From: an uncultured Eubacteriales bacterium
GTDB taxonomy: Bacteria; Bacillota; Clostridia; Oscillospirales; Oscillospiraceae
DNA: 5,762 nucleotides
NCBI GenBank assembly: GCA_905210385.1
Contig: CAJLWS010000104.1
Span: 1-5,762 of the forward strand
Direction: 5' to 3'
Shown here: positions 1 through 5,762 of the stretch, in pieces
How positions within the stretch are numbered: the stretch's first letter is position 1
How the letters are laid out: every line of letters starts with the position of its first letter
Translations under genes and position numbers: made by a program
Notes under the pieces: generated by a model
Database searches by the model: none
What the model was told of the DNA's origin: nothing
Seen by the model: only the letters and a program-made list of their open reading frames with translations

Positions 1-306
1 GGCGGCGAACAGCAGATGCTGGCCATTGGCCGGGCCCTGATGGGTGACCCGAAGATCCTGCTGCTGGATGAGCCCTCCCTGGGGCTGGCCCCCCTGGTGA
101 TTCAGGATATCTTCCGGGTGCTCCAGGAGATCCGGCGGGAGGGAACCACCATTCTGATCGTGGAGCAAAATGCCCTGGCCACTTTGCGGATTGCGGATTA
201 CGCCTATGTGCTGGAGCTGGGGCTGATGAATATGTCCGGCAAGGCTTCTGACCTGATCCAGGACAGCCGGCTGATCGAGGCCTATCTGGGCGGAAAGAAA
301 GCGTGA
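1..306 (+). CDS. livF: LivF-type ABC transporter ATP-binding protein, 3' part (5'-truncated)
   Basis: This is the C-terminal 101 residues of the second ATPase of a branched-chain amino acid type (HAAT family) importer, which powers uptake from the cytoplasmic face of the membrane. The window opens inside the ABC signature (GGEQQMLAIGRAL, normally preceded by LS). Walker B follows as ILLLDEPSLGLAP, with Asp and Glu at visible residues 23-24, and then the switch region ILIVEQNA. Gln in place of the usual switch His is normal for LivF, and from memory E. coli LivF has the same VEQNA. The fragment ends with AYLGG plus a short basic tail, which is the usual LivF C-terminus. The Walker A half lies upstream of the window. 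The family call is firm, but the ligand is not, because this family also carries amides, urea and aromatic acids. The binding-protein gene follows after a 74-bp gap, so this is the tail of a transporter operon. Confidence 0.95.
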   Translation, partial: GGEQQMLAIGRALMGDPKILLLDEPSLGLAPLVIQDIFRVLQEIRREGTTILIVEQNALATLRIADYAYVLELGLMNMSGKASDLIQDSRLIEAYLGGKKA

Positions 307-335
307 AACCTTTATTCTTTTGTTGGCAAAACCCC

Positions 336-364
336 TTGACATATCCACCCACATGATATGAAAT
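336..364 (+). promoter_or_regulatory. Possible weak promoter and small inverted repeat before the binding-protein gene
   Basis: A perfect -35 hexamer TTGACA lies at 336-341. The best -10 at 17-bp spacing is TGAAAT (359-364), which matches only 4 of 6 positions and would place the transcript start on top of the ribosome-binding site at 368-373. A 6-bp inverted repeat, CATATC (340-345) and GATATG (355-360), overlaps it. The two could be a promoter with an operator or a small mRNA hairpin that boosts binding-protein expression, but chance is a serious alternative. Read-through from livF is the simpler assumption. Confidence 0.25.
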
Positions 365-367
365 GAA

Positions 368-373
368 AAGGAG
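368..373 (+). promoter_or_regulatory. Ribosome-binding site that selects the start of the binding protein
   Basis: AAGGAG lies 7 nt before the ATG at 381. Two earlier in-frame ATGs (363 and 375) are unsuitable: the first lies upstream of this site and the second is only 1 nt after it. The site therefore decides for the start at 381, which also gives the cleanest lipoprotein signal peptide (MKKRW followed by a hydrophobic stretch). Confidence 0.8.
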
Positions 374-380
374 AATGAAA

Positions 381-1757
381 ATGAAAAAAAGATGGATCGC
401 TCTGTTGACCTGCGCGGCTATGCTCTTTGCGTTTGCCGCCTTTGGCTGCAACAATGAAACCAGCCAGACCAGCACGCCTCCCGCGGACAACAGCGGCACT
501 CCCGCCAGCGAACCCTCCGGCGGGGACGACATCACCGTGCAGGGTGTCACCGACACCACCATCCTGGTGGGCAACACCGCCGCTACCACAGGTTCCTTCG
601 CCTCTGTGGGCGTTCCCTTCAACGCCGGATTGGAGGCCGCGCTGAAGGCTTACAACGATGCCGGCGGGTTTGAGGGCCGCACCATTGAACTGGTCCATTA
701 CGATGACGGTTTTGACGCCGCCCAGGGCATGACCTACACCCAGACCCTGGTGGAGGACGACCAGGTGTTCGCCCTGGTGGGCCACTTCGGTACCAACACT
801 GTGGGCGCCACCCTGGACTATGTGAAGGGCGTGGGCATCCCCACTGTCTACTGTGTGACTGGGATTTCCGGGCTATATCAGGAGGGCGCTACCGGGAAGG
901 ACGCCTGCGTGATGTCCGTCCAGCCCATTTATGACGCGGAGGGACGGGTGCTGCTGACCCGGGCGGTGGCCTCCGCGGAGGACAACATTGGCCTGGGCGG
1001 CACCAAGATCGGCGTCATCGCCACCACTGATGATGCTGGTTCCGGCATCCTGGCTGGCATCAACCGCCAGCTGGAGGAGATCGACGTGGAGGTTGTGGTT
1101 CAGGAGGTGGACCCCGCCGCCGTGGACTACACCGCTGCCGCCTCCGTACTGAAGAACGCCGGCTGCGACGTGGTCATCGGCGCCATGAACCAGGCCCCCT
1201 TTGAGAACATGATGGCCGCCATGCGGGACATCGCCTATGACGCCAAGGTCATCACCTCCTATGTCAGCGCCTCTGCTACCACTCTGGGCAACCTGGTGGC
1301 CAACGGTGCCATCACCGCTGAAAGACCGGTTTACACCACCGCCTGGCTGGATGTGACCACCGAGGCCGGATTGGCGGATTACACCCAGTTTGCCACCGTG
1401 ATGGCGGCCTGGGAGGCAGAGAACGGCATCGACAGCACTGATCCGACCCAGACCTATACCCTCAACTCCTACGCCATGGCTGGCTATGTGGCGGGCATGA
1501 CCTTCATCCACGGCCTGAACCAGCTGGAGGAGCTGGGACTGGAGCTGACCTGGGAGAACTACATTACCGCCATGGAGAGCGCCCCCCTCCATGTGCCCAT
1601 GGGCGGCGAGCTGAGCTTCGCCGATGGAGAGCGCACGGGCATCACCGCCCTGGCCCTGAACACCATTTCCCTGGAACCCGATGCCAACGGGGCATACGCC
1701 CTTCAGGCGGTCAGCCCCATTATGTCTCTGGATGACGTGATGGCCCACGTAGGCTGA
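381..1757 (+). CDS. ABC transporter substrate-binding lipoprotein, LivJ/LivK-like (Peripla_BP_6 type)
   Basis: This is the extracellular receptor of the HAAT importer encoded just upstream. It binds the ligand outside the cell and delivers it to the membrane permeases. The start at 381 (458 aa) is chosen over ATG 363 because of the ribosome-binding site. A signal peptide (residues 1-22, KKR then a hydrophobic core) ends at AFGC, so Cys23 is the likely lipidated residue; Phe at -2 makes the lipobox slightly irregular. A flexible linker rich in Ser, Thr, Pro and Gly covers about 24-50. The fold then starts with TTILVGNTAATTGSFAS, followed by NDAGGFEGRTIEL near 92 and the DD pair at 108-109, which are typical LivJ/K landmarks, and then VGHFGTNT and GIPTVYCVTG. 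The protein is longer than E. coli LivJ/LivK (about 370 aa), partly because of the linker. Related proteins bind Leu/Ile/Val but also amides, urea or aromatic acids, so the ligand is not assigned. Confidence 0.92.
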   Translation: MKKRWIALLTCAAMLFAFAAFGCNNETSQTSTPPADNSGTPASEPSGGDDITVQGVTDTTILVGNTAATTGSFASVGVPFNAGLEAALKAYNDAGGFEGRTIELVHYDDGFDAAQGMTYTQTLVEDDQVFALVGHFGTNTVGATLDYVKGVGIPTVYCVTGISGLYQEGATGKDACVMSVQPIYDAEGRVLLTRAVASAEDNIGLGGTKIGVIATTDDAGSGILAGINRQLEEIDVEVVVQEVDPAAVDYTAAASVLKNAGCDVVIGAMNQAPFENMMAAMRDIAYDAKVITSYVSASATTLGNLVANGAITAERPVYTTAWLDVTTEAGLADYTQFATVMAAWEAENGIDSTDPTQTYTLNSYAMAGYVAGMTFIHGLNQLEELGLELTWENYITAMESAPLHVPMGGELSFADGERTGITALALNTISLEPDANGAYALQAVSPIMSLDDVMAHVG

Positions 1758-1781
1758 GAAAACCAACTGGACCAACTTTGC

Positions 1782-1823
1782 GCTGCCGCGGGGGAGCGGG
1801 AAAACCCCGACCCCCGCGGCAGC
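1782..1823 (+). terminator. GC-rich hairpin after the transporter operon, probable terminator or attenuator
   Basis: A perfect 13-bp stem is formed by GCTGCCGCGGGGG (1782-1794) and CCCCCGCGGCAGC (1811-1823). The loop region can add an inner CGGG/CCCG stem (1797-1800 with 1806-1809). It begins 24 nt after the stop of the binding-protein gene. Only TT then GACT follows the stem, so the U-tract of a classical intrinsic terminator is poor. It may be a leaky terminator, or a stabilising 3' hairpin that lets the binding-protein mRNA outlast the rest of the transcript. A start-deciding ribosome-binding site for the next gene lies clear of it (1836-1841). Confidence 0.55.
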
Positions 1824-1849
1824 TTGACTAAAACCGGGAGGTCTTCCGA

Positions 1850-3163
1850 ATGAACATGCAAGAAAAATACATCTCCGTGGAGCAGGCCCTGTCCTTCGTC
1901 AAGTCCAACGATATGATCGTCACCGGGCTGGGCGCGGCGGAGGCCGGGCTGTTCATGGGGCAGCTGCACACCATCGCCCACCGGGTGCGCAACGTGACGG
2001 TGACCAACTGCCTGCCCACCCACCCCTCTGAGATCTACAAGCCGGAGTATGTGGACTCCTTCAACGTGGACGGCTGGTTCTTCGCCCCCCAGATGCGCAA
2101 GGCCCACGCCAACGGCAACATGGCCTTCATCCCCAACCATCTGCACCTGGCGGCGGTGAAGCGGCTGGCCTTCGTCAAGCCCAACATCTATGTGGGCGCG
2201 GCCTCCATGCCGGACAAGCACGGGTACATCTCCCTGTCCCTGTCCAACACCTATGAGAAGCGGATGATGGAGGCGGCGGATCTGGTGATGCTGGAGGTCA
2301 ACCCCAACATGCCCTACACCCTGGGGGATGTGCAGGTGCCGGTGGAGGACGTGGACTACCTCATCCGGGCGGACTACATGCCCCCGGTGACGCCGGACCT
2401 GCCCTTCTCCGAGAAGGACGCGGCCATCGGCAGGCTGATCGCTGACATGGTGCCCGACGGGGCCTGCATCCAGTTGGGCATCGGCGGCATCCCCAACGCG
2501 GTGGCCGCCGCCCTGGAGACCAAGAACGACCTGGGTGTCCACACCGAGATGCTCACCAGCGGGATGATGCGCCTGGCCAAGATGGGGGTCATCAACGGCA
2601 AGCGCAAGCAGATCAACAGGGGAAAGATGGTCACCACCTTCGCCATGGGCATCCCGGAGCTGTACGAGTTCATGGATTACAACCCCGGTATCGCGGTGAT
2701 GGACGGGGCCTGGACCAACGACCCCTATACCATCGCCCAGAACGATAACCAGATCTCCATCAACACCTCCATCGAGGTGGATCTCACCGGCCAGTGCGCC
2801 TCAGAGTCCATCGGCTCCCGGCAGTTCTCCGGCACCGGCGGGCAGGCGGACACCGCCATCGGCGCCCAGATGTCCAAAAACGGAAAGTCCATCATTGCCC
2901 TGTACTCCACCGCTATGGTGAAGGACCCGGCCACCGGGGAGCGCCGGGAGGTGTCCAAGATCGTGCCCCAGCTCATGCCGGGGGCGGCGGTCTCCCTGTC
3001 CCGCAACGACGTGGACCGGGTAGTGACGGAGTACGGCGTGGCCGAGCTGCGGGGGACCAGCCTGCGAGACCGGGTGGCCCGGCTCATTGAGATCGCCCAC
3101 CCCAGGTTCCGGGAGGAACTGTGGGACCAGGCGGTGGAAGTGGGCATTCTGGGCCGCCGCTGA
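1850..3163 (+). CDS. Acetyl-CoA hydrolase/transferase family CoA-transferase (4-hydroxybutyrate/butyrate CoA-transferase-like)
   Basis: This is a cytoplasmic enzyme that moves CoA from an acyl-CoA donor (usually acetyl-CoA) to a carboxylic acid through a glutamyl-CoA intermediate. At 437 aa it has the length usual for the 4-hydroxybutyrate and butyryl-CoA:acetate CoA-transferases. The N-terminal half carries the family segments KPEYVDSFNVDGWFFAP and PDKHGYISL. The C-terminal half carries GIGGIPNAV (residues 210-218), HTEM with candidate catalytic Glu233, YTIAQNDNQISIN, SGTGGQ (327-332), SRNDVDRVVTEYGVAELRG and IAHPRFREEL. Compared with the family, HTEM is followed by LTSGM, where an S/T-Asp-Gly-Val type sequence is common, and GGQ is followed by ADTAIGA, where xDFxRGA is common, so the acid substrate may differ. 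The start at ATG 1850 has GGGAGG 8 nt upstream; the ATG at 1856 fits less well. The hydrolase gene follows after 14 bp, so the two are probably co-transcribed. The family is certain, but the substrate (butyrate, 4-hydroxybutyrate, propionate, an aromatic or amino-acid-derived acid) is open. Confidence 0.93.
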   Translation: MNMQEKYISVEQALSFVKSNDMIVTGLGAAEAGLFMGQLHTIAHRVRNVTVTNCLPTHPSEIYKPEYVDSFNVDGWFFAPQMRKAHANGNMAFIPNHLHLAAVKRLAFVKPNIYVGAASMPDKHGYISLSLSNTYEKRMMEAADLVMLEVNPNMPYTLGDVQVPVEDVDYLIRADYMPPVTPDLPFSEKDAAIGRLIADMVPDGACIQLGIGGIPNAVAAALETKNDLGVHTEMLTSGMMRLAKMGVINGKRKQINRGKMVTTFAMGIPELYEFMDYNPGIAVMDGAWTNDPYTIAQNDNQISINTSIEVDLTGQCASESIGSRQFSGTGGQADTAIGAQMSKNGKSIIALYSTAMVKDPATGERREVSKIVPQLMPGAAVSLSRNDVDRVVTEYGVAELRGTSLRDRVARLIEIAHPRFREELWDQAVEVGILGRR

Positions 3164-3168
3164 GGAGG
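3163..3168 (+). promoter_or_regulatory. Ribosome-binding site of the first hydrolase
   Basis: AGGAGG begins on the last base of the CoA-transferase stop codon and lies 9 nt before the ATG at 3178. It rules out the longer reading from GTG 3121, which would overlap the CoA-transferase and add 19 residues with no resemblance to a hydrolase. It also suggests translational coupling of the two genes. Confidence 0.85.
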
Positions 3169-3177
3169 GAAACGGGA

Positions 3178-3993
3178 ATGGCATATTTTATCTTTGAGGG
3201 GAAGCAGGTTTATTACGAGGAGTACGGCCAGGGCAAGCCCCTGGTGGTGCTCAACGGGATCATGATGTCCTGCAGGAGCTGGGCGGAATTTATCGAGCCC
3301 TTCTCGGAGCATAACCACCTGGTCCTGCTGGATTTCCTGGACCAGGGGCGGTCCGACCGGATGCGGGAACCCTATGAGCAGGCCATTCAGGCGGAGGTGG
3401 TCAAGGGACTGCTGGACCATCTGGGGCTGAAACAGGTGTGTATCATGGGCATCTCCTACGGCGGAGAGGTGGCCCAGCAGTTTGCCGTGAAGTATGGAGA
3501 ATATGTCGACCGCCTGATATTGTTTAACACCACGGCCCGCACCGGCCCCTGGCTGGGGGACATCGGAGATGGCTGGAATCTGGCGGCGGGGAATCCGGAC
3601 GCCTACTACCTCACCACGATCCCCGTGATCTACTCCCCTGCCTTTTATCTGGAAAAGAACGACTGGATGAACCGCCGCCGGCAGGCCCTGCGGCCGGTGT
3701 TTTCCGACCCGGACTTCATCCAGGCCATGGTGCGGCTGACCAACAGCTCCCGGAGCTATGACGTCACCGACCGGCTGTCCAGCGTCACGGCTCCCACCCT
3801 GGTGGTGTCCTGCCTGCAGGACTATCTCACGCCTCTTGCGGAACAGGAGCTGATCTGCTCCCTGATCCCGGACAGTCACCATGTGATCCTGCCCGGCAGC
3901 GGGCACGCCTCCATGTACGAGAAACCTCTGCTGTTTGCCGCCCTGGTGCTGGGGTTCTGCAACTGCGGGCGGACTGAGTTTGCGATTACCTGA
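3178..3993 (+). CDS. Alpha/beta hydrolase family protein (hydrolase 1)
   Basis: This is a complete 271-aa cytoplasmic alpha/beta-fold hydrolase with no signal peptide. The core landmarks occur in order. PLVVLNGIMMS (21-31) is the first core strand and oxyanion loop, with Asn-Gly where His-Gly is usual. LLDFLDQGRSD follows at 50-60. The nucleophile elbow GISYGG has Ser93. APTLVVSCLQDYLTP provides Asp215 as the probable acid, and GSGHASMYEKP provides His243 as the base. The spacing is that of a standard serine hydrolase, with the lid region around 120-185. The substrate class (ester, lactone, thioester or C-C bond) cannot be told from this. It lies 14 bp after the CoA-transferase, which suggests they share a transcript and perhaps a pathway, for example release of an acid that the transferase then uses; this is inference. 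The next gene begins 78 bp later behind its own likely promoter. Confidence 0.9.
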   Translation: MAYFIFEGKQVYYEEYGQGKPLVVLNGIMMSCRSWAEFIEPFSEHNHLVLLDFLDQGRSDRMREPYEQAIQAEVVKGLLDHLGLKQVCIMGISYGGEVAQQFAVKYGEYVDRLILFNTTARTGPWLGDIGDGWNLAAGNPDAYYLTTIPVIYSPAFYLEKNDWMNRRRQALRPVFSDPDFIQAMVRLTNSSRSYDVTDRLSSVTAPTLVVSCLQDYLTPLAEQELICSLIPDSHHVILPGSGHASMYEKPLLFAALVLGFCNCGRTEFAIT

Positions 3994-4002
3994 CGGTTTT
4001 GG

Positions 4003-4031
4003 TTGCGCGGCGGCGGGAAAAAGGATATACT
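4003..4031 (+). promoter_or_regulatory. Likely sigma-A promoter for the TetR gene
   Basis: TATACT (4026-4031, 5 of 6 matches to the -10 consensus) lies 17 bp after TTGCGC (4003-4008), which keeps the TTG half of the -35 consensus. Transcription would begin near 4038 and leave a 34-nt leader that contains the ribosome-binding site at 4061-4066. The 78-bp gap is locally AT-richer than its surroundings, as expected of a control region. A TetR operator would be expected here, but no convincing long palindrome is visible. Confidence 0.5.
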
Positions 4032-4060
4032 GAAGTCCAGAGTTAAGAAAATAAACAAGC

Positions 4061-4066
4061 GAGGTG
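4061..4066 (+). promoter_or_regulatory. Ribosome-binding site that selects a TTG start for the TetR regulator
   Basis: GAGGTG lies 5 nt before TTG 4072. The only longer reading starts at TTG 4003, which has no ribosome-binding site, coincides with the likely -35 element, and would add 23 mostly basic residues not expected ahead of a TetR domain. Confidence 0.65.
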
Positions 4067-4071
4067 CGAAC

Positions 4072-4836
4072 TTGGACTACAGGATTTTGATCAGCAAGCC
4101 GAAAACCAAGCGGGGCAGGGAAACCCTGAACCGGATTGTGTCCGCCGCCGCCCAGGTATTCTATGAAAAGGGATACCACAATTCCTCCATCAACGACATC
4201 ACCCGGCTGGCCGGCGTGGCCTCGGGGACCTTTTATGTGTACTTTGACAGCAAGTACAACCTGTATAAGTTTTTGCTGCTCCAGTGCAGCCACATGATCC
4301 GCAAGCATTTGAACCAGGCCATCAAGGACTGCAAAACCCGGCGGGAGATGGAAGAGGTCGGCCTGCGGGCCTGGCTGGAATTCGTCCAGAAGAACCGGTA
4401 TATGTACCACATCATCTGGGAGTCGCTGTACATTGACAAGCAGCTGTTTGTGGACTACTATGTGAACTTCTGCAAGGCCTACATGAAGGGGATCGATGCG
4501 GCCAAGGAGCGGGGAGAGGTCCGCCCGGAGATCGACAGCGAGGTGTTGGCCTATACCCTGATGGGGGCATCCAACTTCCTGGGCCTGAACTGGGGCCTGT
4601 TCAAGGACTATCCCACTGACCTGGATCAGGTGGTGGAGAGCTTCATGCATATCATCAACGGCGGCATCTTCACGGAGCGCGTCTCTGTTCCGGCAGAGCC
4701 AAGGCCGCTGCCCATCCGTATCCAGGTGGAGTTCGATGAGGACGAAGATCTGGAGGAGGGAGAGGAAGCGGAGGATGGAATGGACGGAGAAATGGAGGAG
4801 ACTGCTCAGGAGAAGAACGCCGTCCCTGAGGAGTGA
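4072..4836 (+). CDS. TetR/AcrR-family transcriptional regulator with an acidic C-terminal tail
   Basis: This is a DNA-binding regulator, normally a ligand-released repressor that acts as a dimer. Read from TTG 4072 it has 254 aa. The N-terminal TetR domain covers about 15-67: RETLNRIVSAAAQVFYEKGYHNSS, then the helix-turn-helix INDITRLAGVASGTFYVYF (40-58), ending DSKYNLYKFLL. The ligand and dimerisation domain covers about 68-200 and is rich in aromatic residues (NRYMYHIIWESLYIDKQLF), which would suit a hydrophobic or acyl ligand, but that is inference. The last 35 residues (220-254) contain 19 Asp/Glu and a single Lys; this makes the protein longer than the usual 190-220 aa and is not part of the TetR fold. 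A likely promoter precedes it, and the second hydrolase follows after 6 bp, so the two should be co-transcribed. Likely targets are its own promoter and perhaps the neighbouring hydrolase and CoA-transferase genes. Confidence 0.9.
   Translation: MDYRILISKPKTKRGRETLNRIVSAAAQVFYEKGYHNSSINDITRLAGVASGTFYVYFDSKYNLYKFLLLQCSHMIRKHLNQAIKDCKTRREMEEVGLRAWLEFVQKNRYMYHIIWESLYIDKQLFVDYYVNFCKAYMKGIDAAKERGEVRPEIDSEVLAYTLMGASNFLGLNWGLFKDYPTDLDQVVESFMHIINGGIFTERVSVPAEPRPLPIRIQVEFDEDEDLEEGEEAEDGMDGEMEETAQEKNAVPEE
4828..4833 (+). promoter_or_regulatory. Ribosome-binding site of the second hydrolase inside the end of the TetR gene
   Basis: GAGGAG lies within the last codons of the TetR gene, just before its stop, and 9 nt ahead of ATG 4843. 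It decides the start of the downstream hydrolase and implies translational coupling with the regulator. Confidence 0.8.
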
Positions 4837-4842
4837 AATAAG

Positions 4843-5762
4843 ATGTATACGCAGCAATACTTGACCACGGAACGACTGACTACAGCCTACTACCGGGCGG
4901 GAGAGGAAAATGGATGCAAGCTGCTTTTAATCCATGGCAATGTGTCCTCTTCTGTGTTTTATCTGCCGCTGTTTCCGGCCTTGGCTGAAAATTATGATGT
5001 GGTTGCCCCGGATCTGCGCTGTTTCGGGGACTCAGATGCCCTGCCAGTGGACGCCACCCGGGGCTTCCGGGACTGGACGGATGACCTGGCGGAGTTTACT
5101 GCCGCCCTGGGCTGGGACCGCTTCGCCATCGCCGGCTGGTCCATGGGAGGCTGCGTGGCCATGCAGTACGCCATGGACCACGGGGAGCAGCTCACCGGCT
5201 TGATCCTCATCAACCCCGGCTCTCCTTACGGCTTCGGTGGGACCAAGGGGGAGGACGGGGAACTGCTGGACCCGCCCGGCTTGGCCTCCGGCGGCGGCTG
5301 CGCCAATGCCCAGCTGGTGGAGTGCCTGAAGAGCGGGGAGCGGGAGTTGCCCCGCACTACGCTGAACAGCATCTATTTCAAGCCGCCCTTCCGTATGCCG
5401 GACTGGGAGGAACGGTTCATTGACAGCATGCTCAAAACCAAGGTGGGGGAGGGCATGTATCCCGGAGACACCCGGCAGGTGGCCCAGTGGCCCTATGTGG
5501 CGGCCGGGGACCGGGGAATCTGCAACACCATGGCGCCCAACCACGGGAACCTGTCGGCTATTGCGGACATCCCTGTCAAGCCGCCGGTGTTGTGGGTACG
5601 GGGGGATAGCGATATCATGGTCAGCGACACCTCCGTGTGTGACTTCGGCTACCTGGGTCAGATTGGGGCTGTCCCCGGCTGGCCGGGGGCGGAGGTGATC
5701 CCGCCCCAGCCCATGGTGTCCCAGACCAGGACGGTGCTGGCCCAGTATGAGGCCAACGGCGG
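4843..5762 (+). CDS. Alpha/beta hydrolase family protein (hydrolase 2), 3'-truncated by the window
   Basis: This reading frame is open from ATG 4843 to the window end (306 full codons) with no stop, so the C-terminus is missing. It is a second alpha/beta-fold hydrolase without a signal peptide. KLLLIHGNVSSSVFY holds the oxyanion-loop His-Gly (about 31-32), followed by VVAPDLRCFGDSD (53-65) and the nucleophile elbow GWSMGG with Ser100. A cap region rich in Gly and Pro covers about 127-235. PPVLWVRGDSDIMVSD gives Asp257 as the probable acid (G-x-x-D-x-x-V spacing). The following DFGYLGQIGAVPGWPG and PPQPMVSQTRTVL appear to be an insertion before the catalytic His, which has not been reached about 50 residues after the Asp. 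It is clearly not a duplicate of the hydrolase at 3178: the motifs, cap and spacing differ. It lies 6 bp after the TetR gene and is probably regulated with it. The substrate is unknown. Confidence 0.9.
   Translation, partial: MYTQQYLTTERLTTAYYRAGEENGCKLLLIHGNVSSSVFYLPLFPALAENYDVVAPDLRCFGDSDALPVDATRGFRDWTDDLAEFTAALGWDRFAIAGWSMGGCVAMQYAMDHGEQLTGLILINPGSPYGFGGTKGEDGELLDPPGLASGGGCANAQLVECLKSGERELPRTTLNSIYFKPPFRMPDWEERFIDSMLKTKVGEGMYPGDTRQVAQWPYVAAGDRGICNTMAPNHGNLSAIADIPVKPPVLWVRGDSDIMVSDTSVCDFGYLGQIGAVPGWPGAEVIPPQPMVSQTRTVLAQYEANG

Noticed and set aside
163..171. Gln in place of the switch His in the ABC ATPase, which might suggest a dead ATPase
   Set aside because: VEQN is the normal sequence in LivF proteins, including that of E. 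coli, so it is not a defect.
1762..1777. Direct repeat ACCAACT at 1762-1768 and 1771-1777
   Set aside because: It is too short, occurs only twice, and has no associated feature.
873..2542. Long minus-strand open frames opposite the binding-protein and CoA-transferase genes
   Set aside because: Their His, Gly and Val-rich translations are typical antisense shadows, and they oppose genes with clear family motifs.
4029..4043. ACT...AGT around the TetR transcript start as a possible TetR operator
   Set aside because: Only the outer three bases pair symmetrically and the interior does not; this is below what would distinguish an operator from chance.
2725..4857. A 710-codon open frame on the minus strand across the CoA-transferase, hydrolase 1 and TetR genes
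   Set aside because: It is a shadow of GC-rich codon use on the + strand: it spans three well-supported genes and their gaps, and its translation is low-complexity with no recognisable domain.
4934..5698. Two shorter + strand open frames within hydrolase 2 (4934-5203 and 5420-5698)
   Set aside because: They are in a different frame from the gene with the HGN, GWSMGG and GDSD motifs, and have Pro, Trp and Arg-rich translations without a domain.

Overview
The window reads as a compact, fully coding stretch of a GC-rich bacterial chromosome in which all genes lie on the + strand. Strong Shine-Dalgarno sites, a Gram-positive style lipoprotein signal with a Ser/Thr/Pro-rich linker, and a CoA-transferase of the butyrate/4-hydroxybutyrate fermentation type point to an anaerobic Clostridia member. 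A high-GC gut lineage such as Oscillospiraceae is my best guess, but this is inference from style and not from a marker gene.

Layout: (1) 1-306 is the C-terminal part of a LivF-type ABC ATPase, cut by the window edge. (2) 381-1757 encodes a lipoprotein substrate-binding protein of the LivJ/LivK type. Together these are the tail of a branched-chain-amino-acid-family (HAAT) uptake operon, whose permeases and LivG are presumably upstream. (3) 1758-1849 holds a perfect 13-bp-stem GC hairpin that separates the transporter from what follows. (4) 1850-3163 encodes an acetyl-CoA hydrolase/CoA-transferase family enzyme with its catalytic Glu visible. (5) 3178-3993, 14 bp downstream, encodes a complete alpha/beta hydrolase with Ser-Asp-His triad candidates. 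(6) 3994-4071 carries a likely promoter and a ribosome-binding site for (7) a TetR-family regulator, 4072-4836, that starts at TTG and ends in a strongly acidic tail. (8) 4843 to the window end encodes a second, different alpha/beta hydrolase that is still open at the edge.

Working together (inference): the layout resembles a small catabolic locus. A transporter imports an amino acid or small organic acid, one or two hydrolases cleave an ester, lactone or thioester, the CoA-transferase moves CoA between acids, and a TetR protein, possibly sensing a pathway acid or acyl-CoA, controls part of the locus. The actual substrate cannot be read from the sequence. There are no RNA genes, CRISPR arrays, insertion sequences, or integration signs in the window. 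I found no genuinely new system; the most noteworthy points are the two hydrolases around a TetR gene, the changed active-site motifs of the CoA-transferase, and the acidic tail of the regulator.
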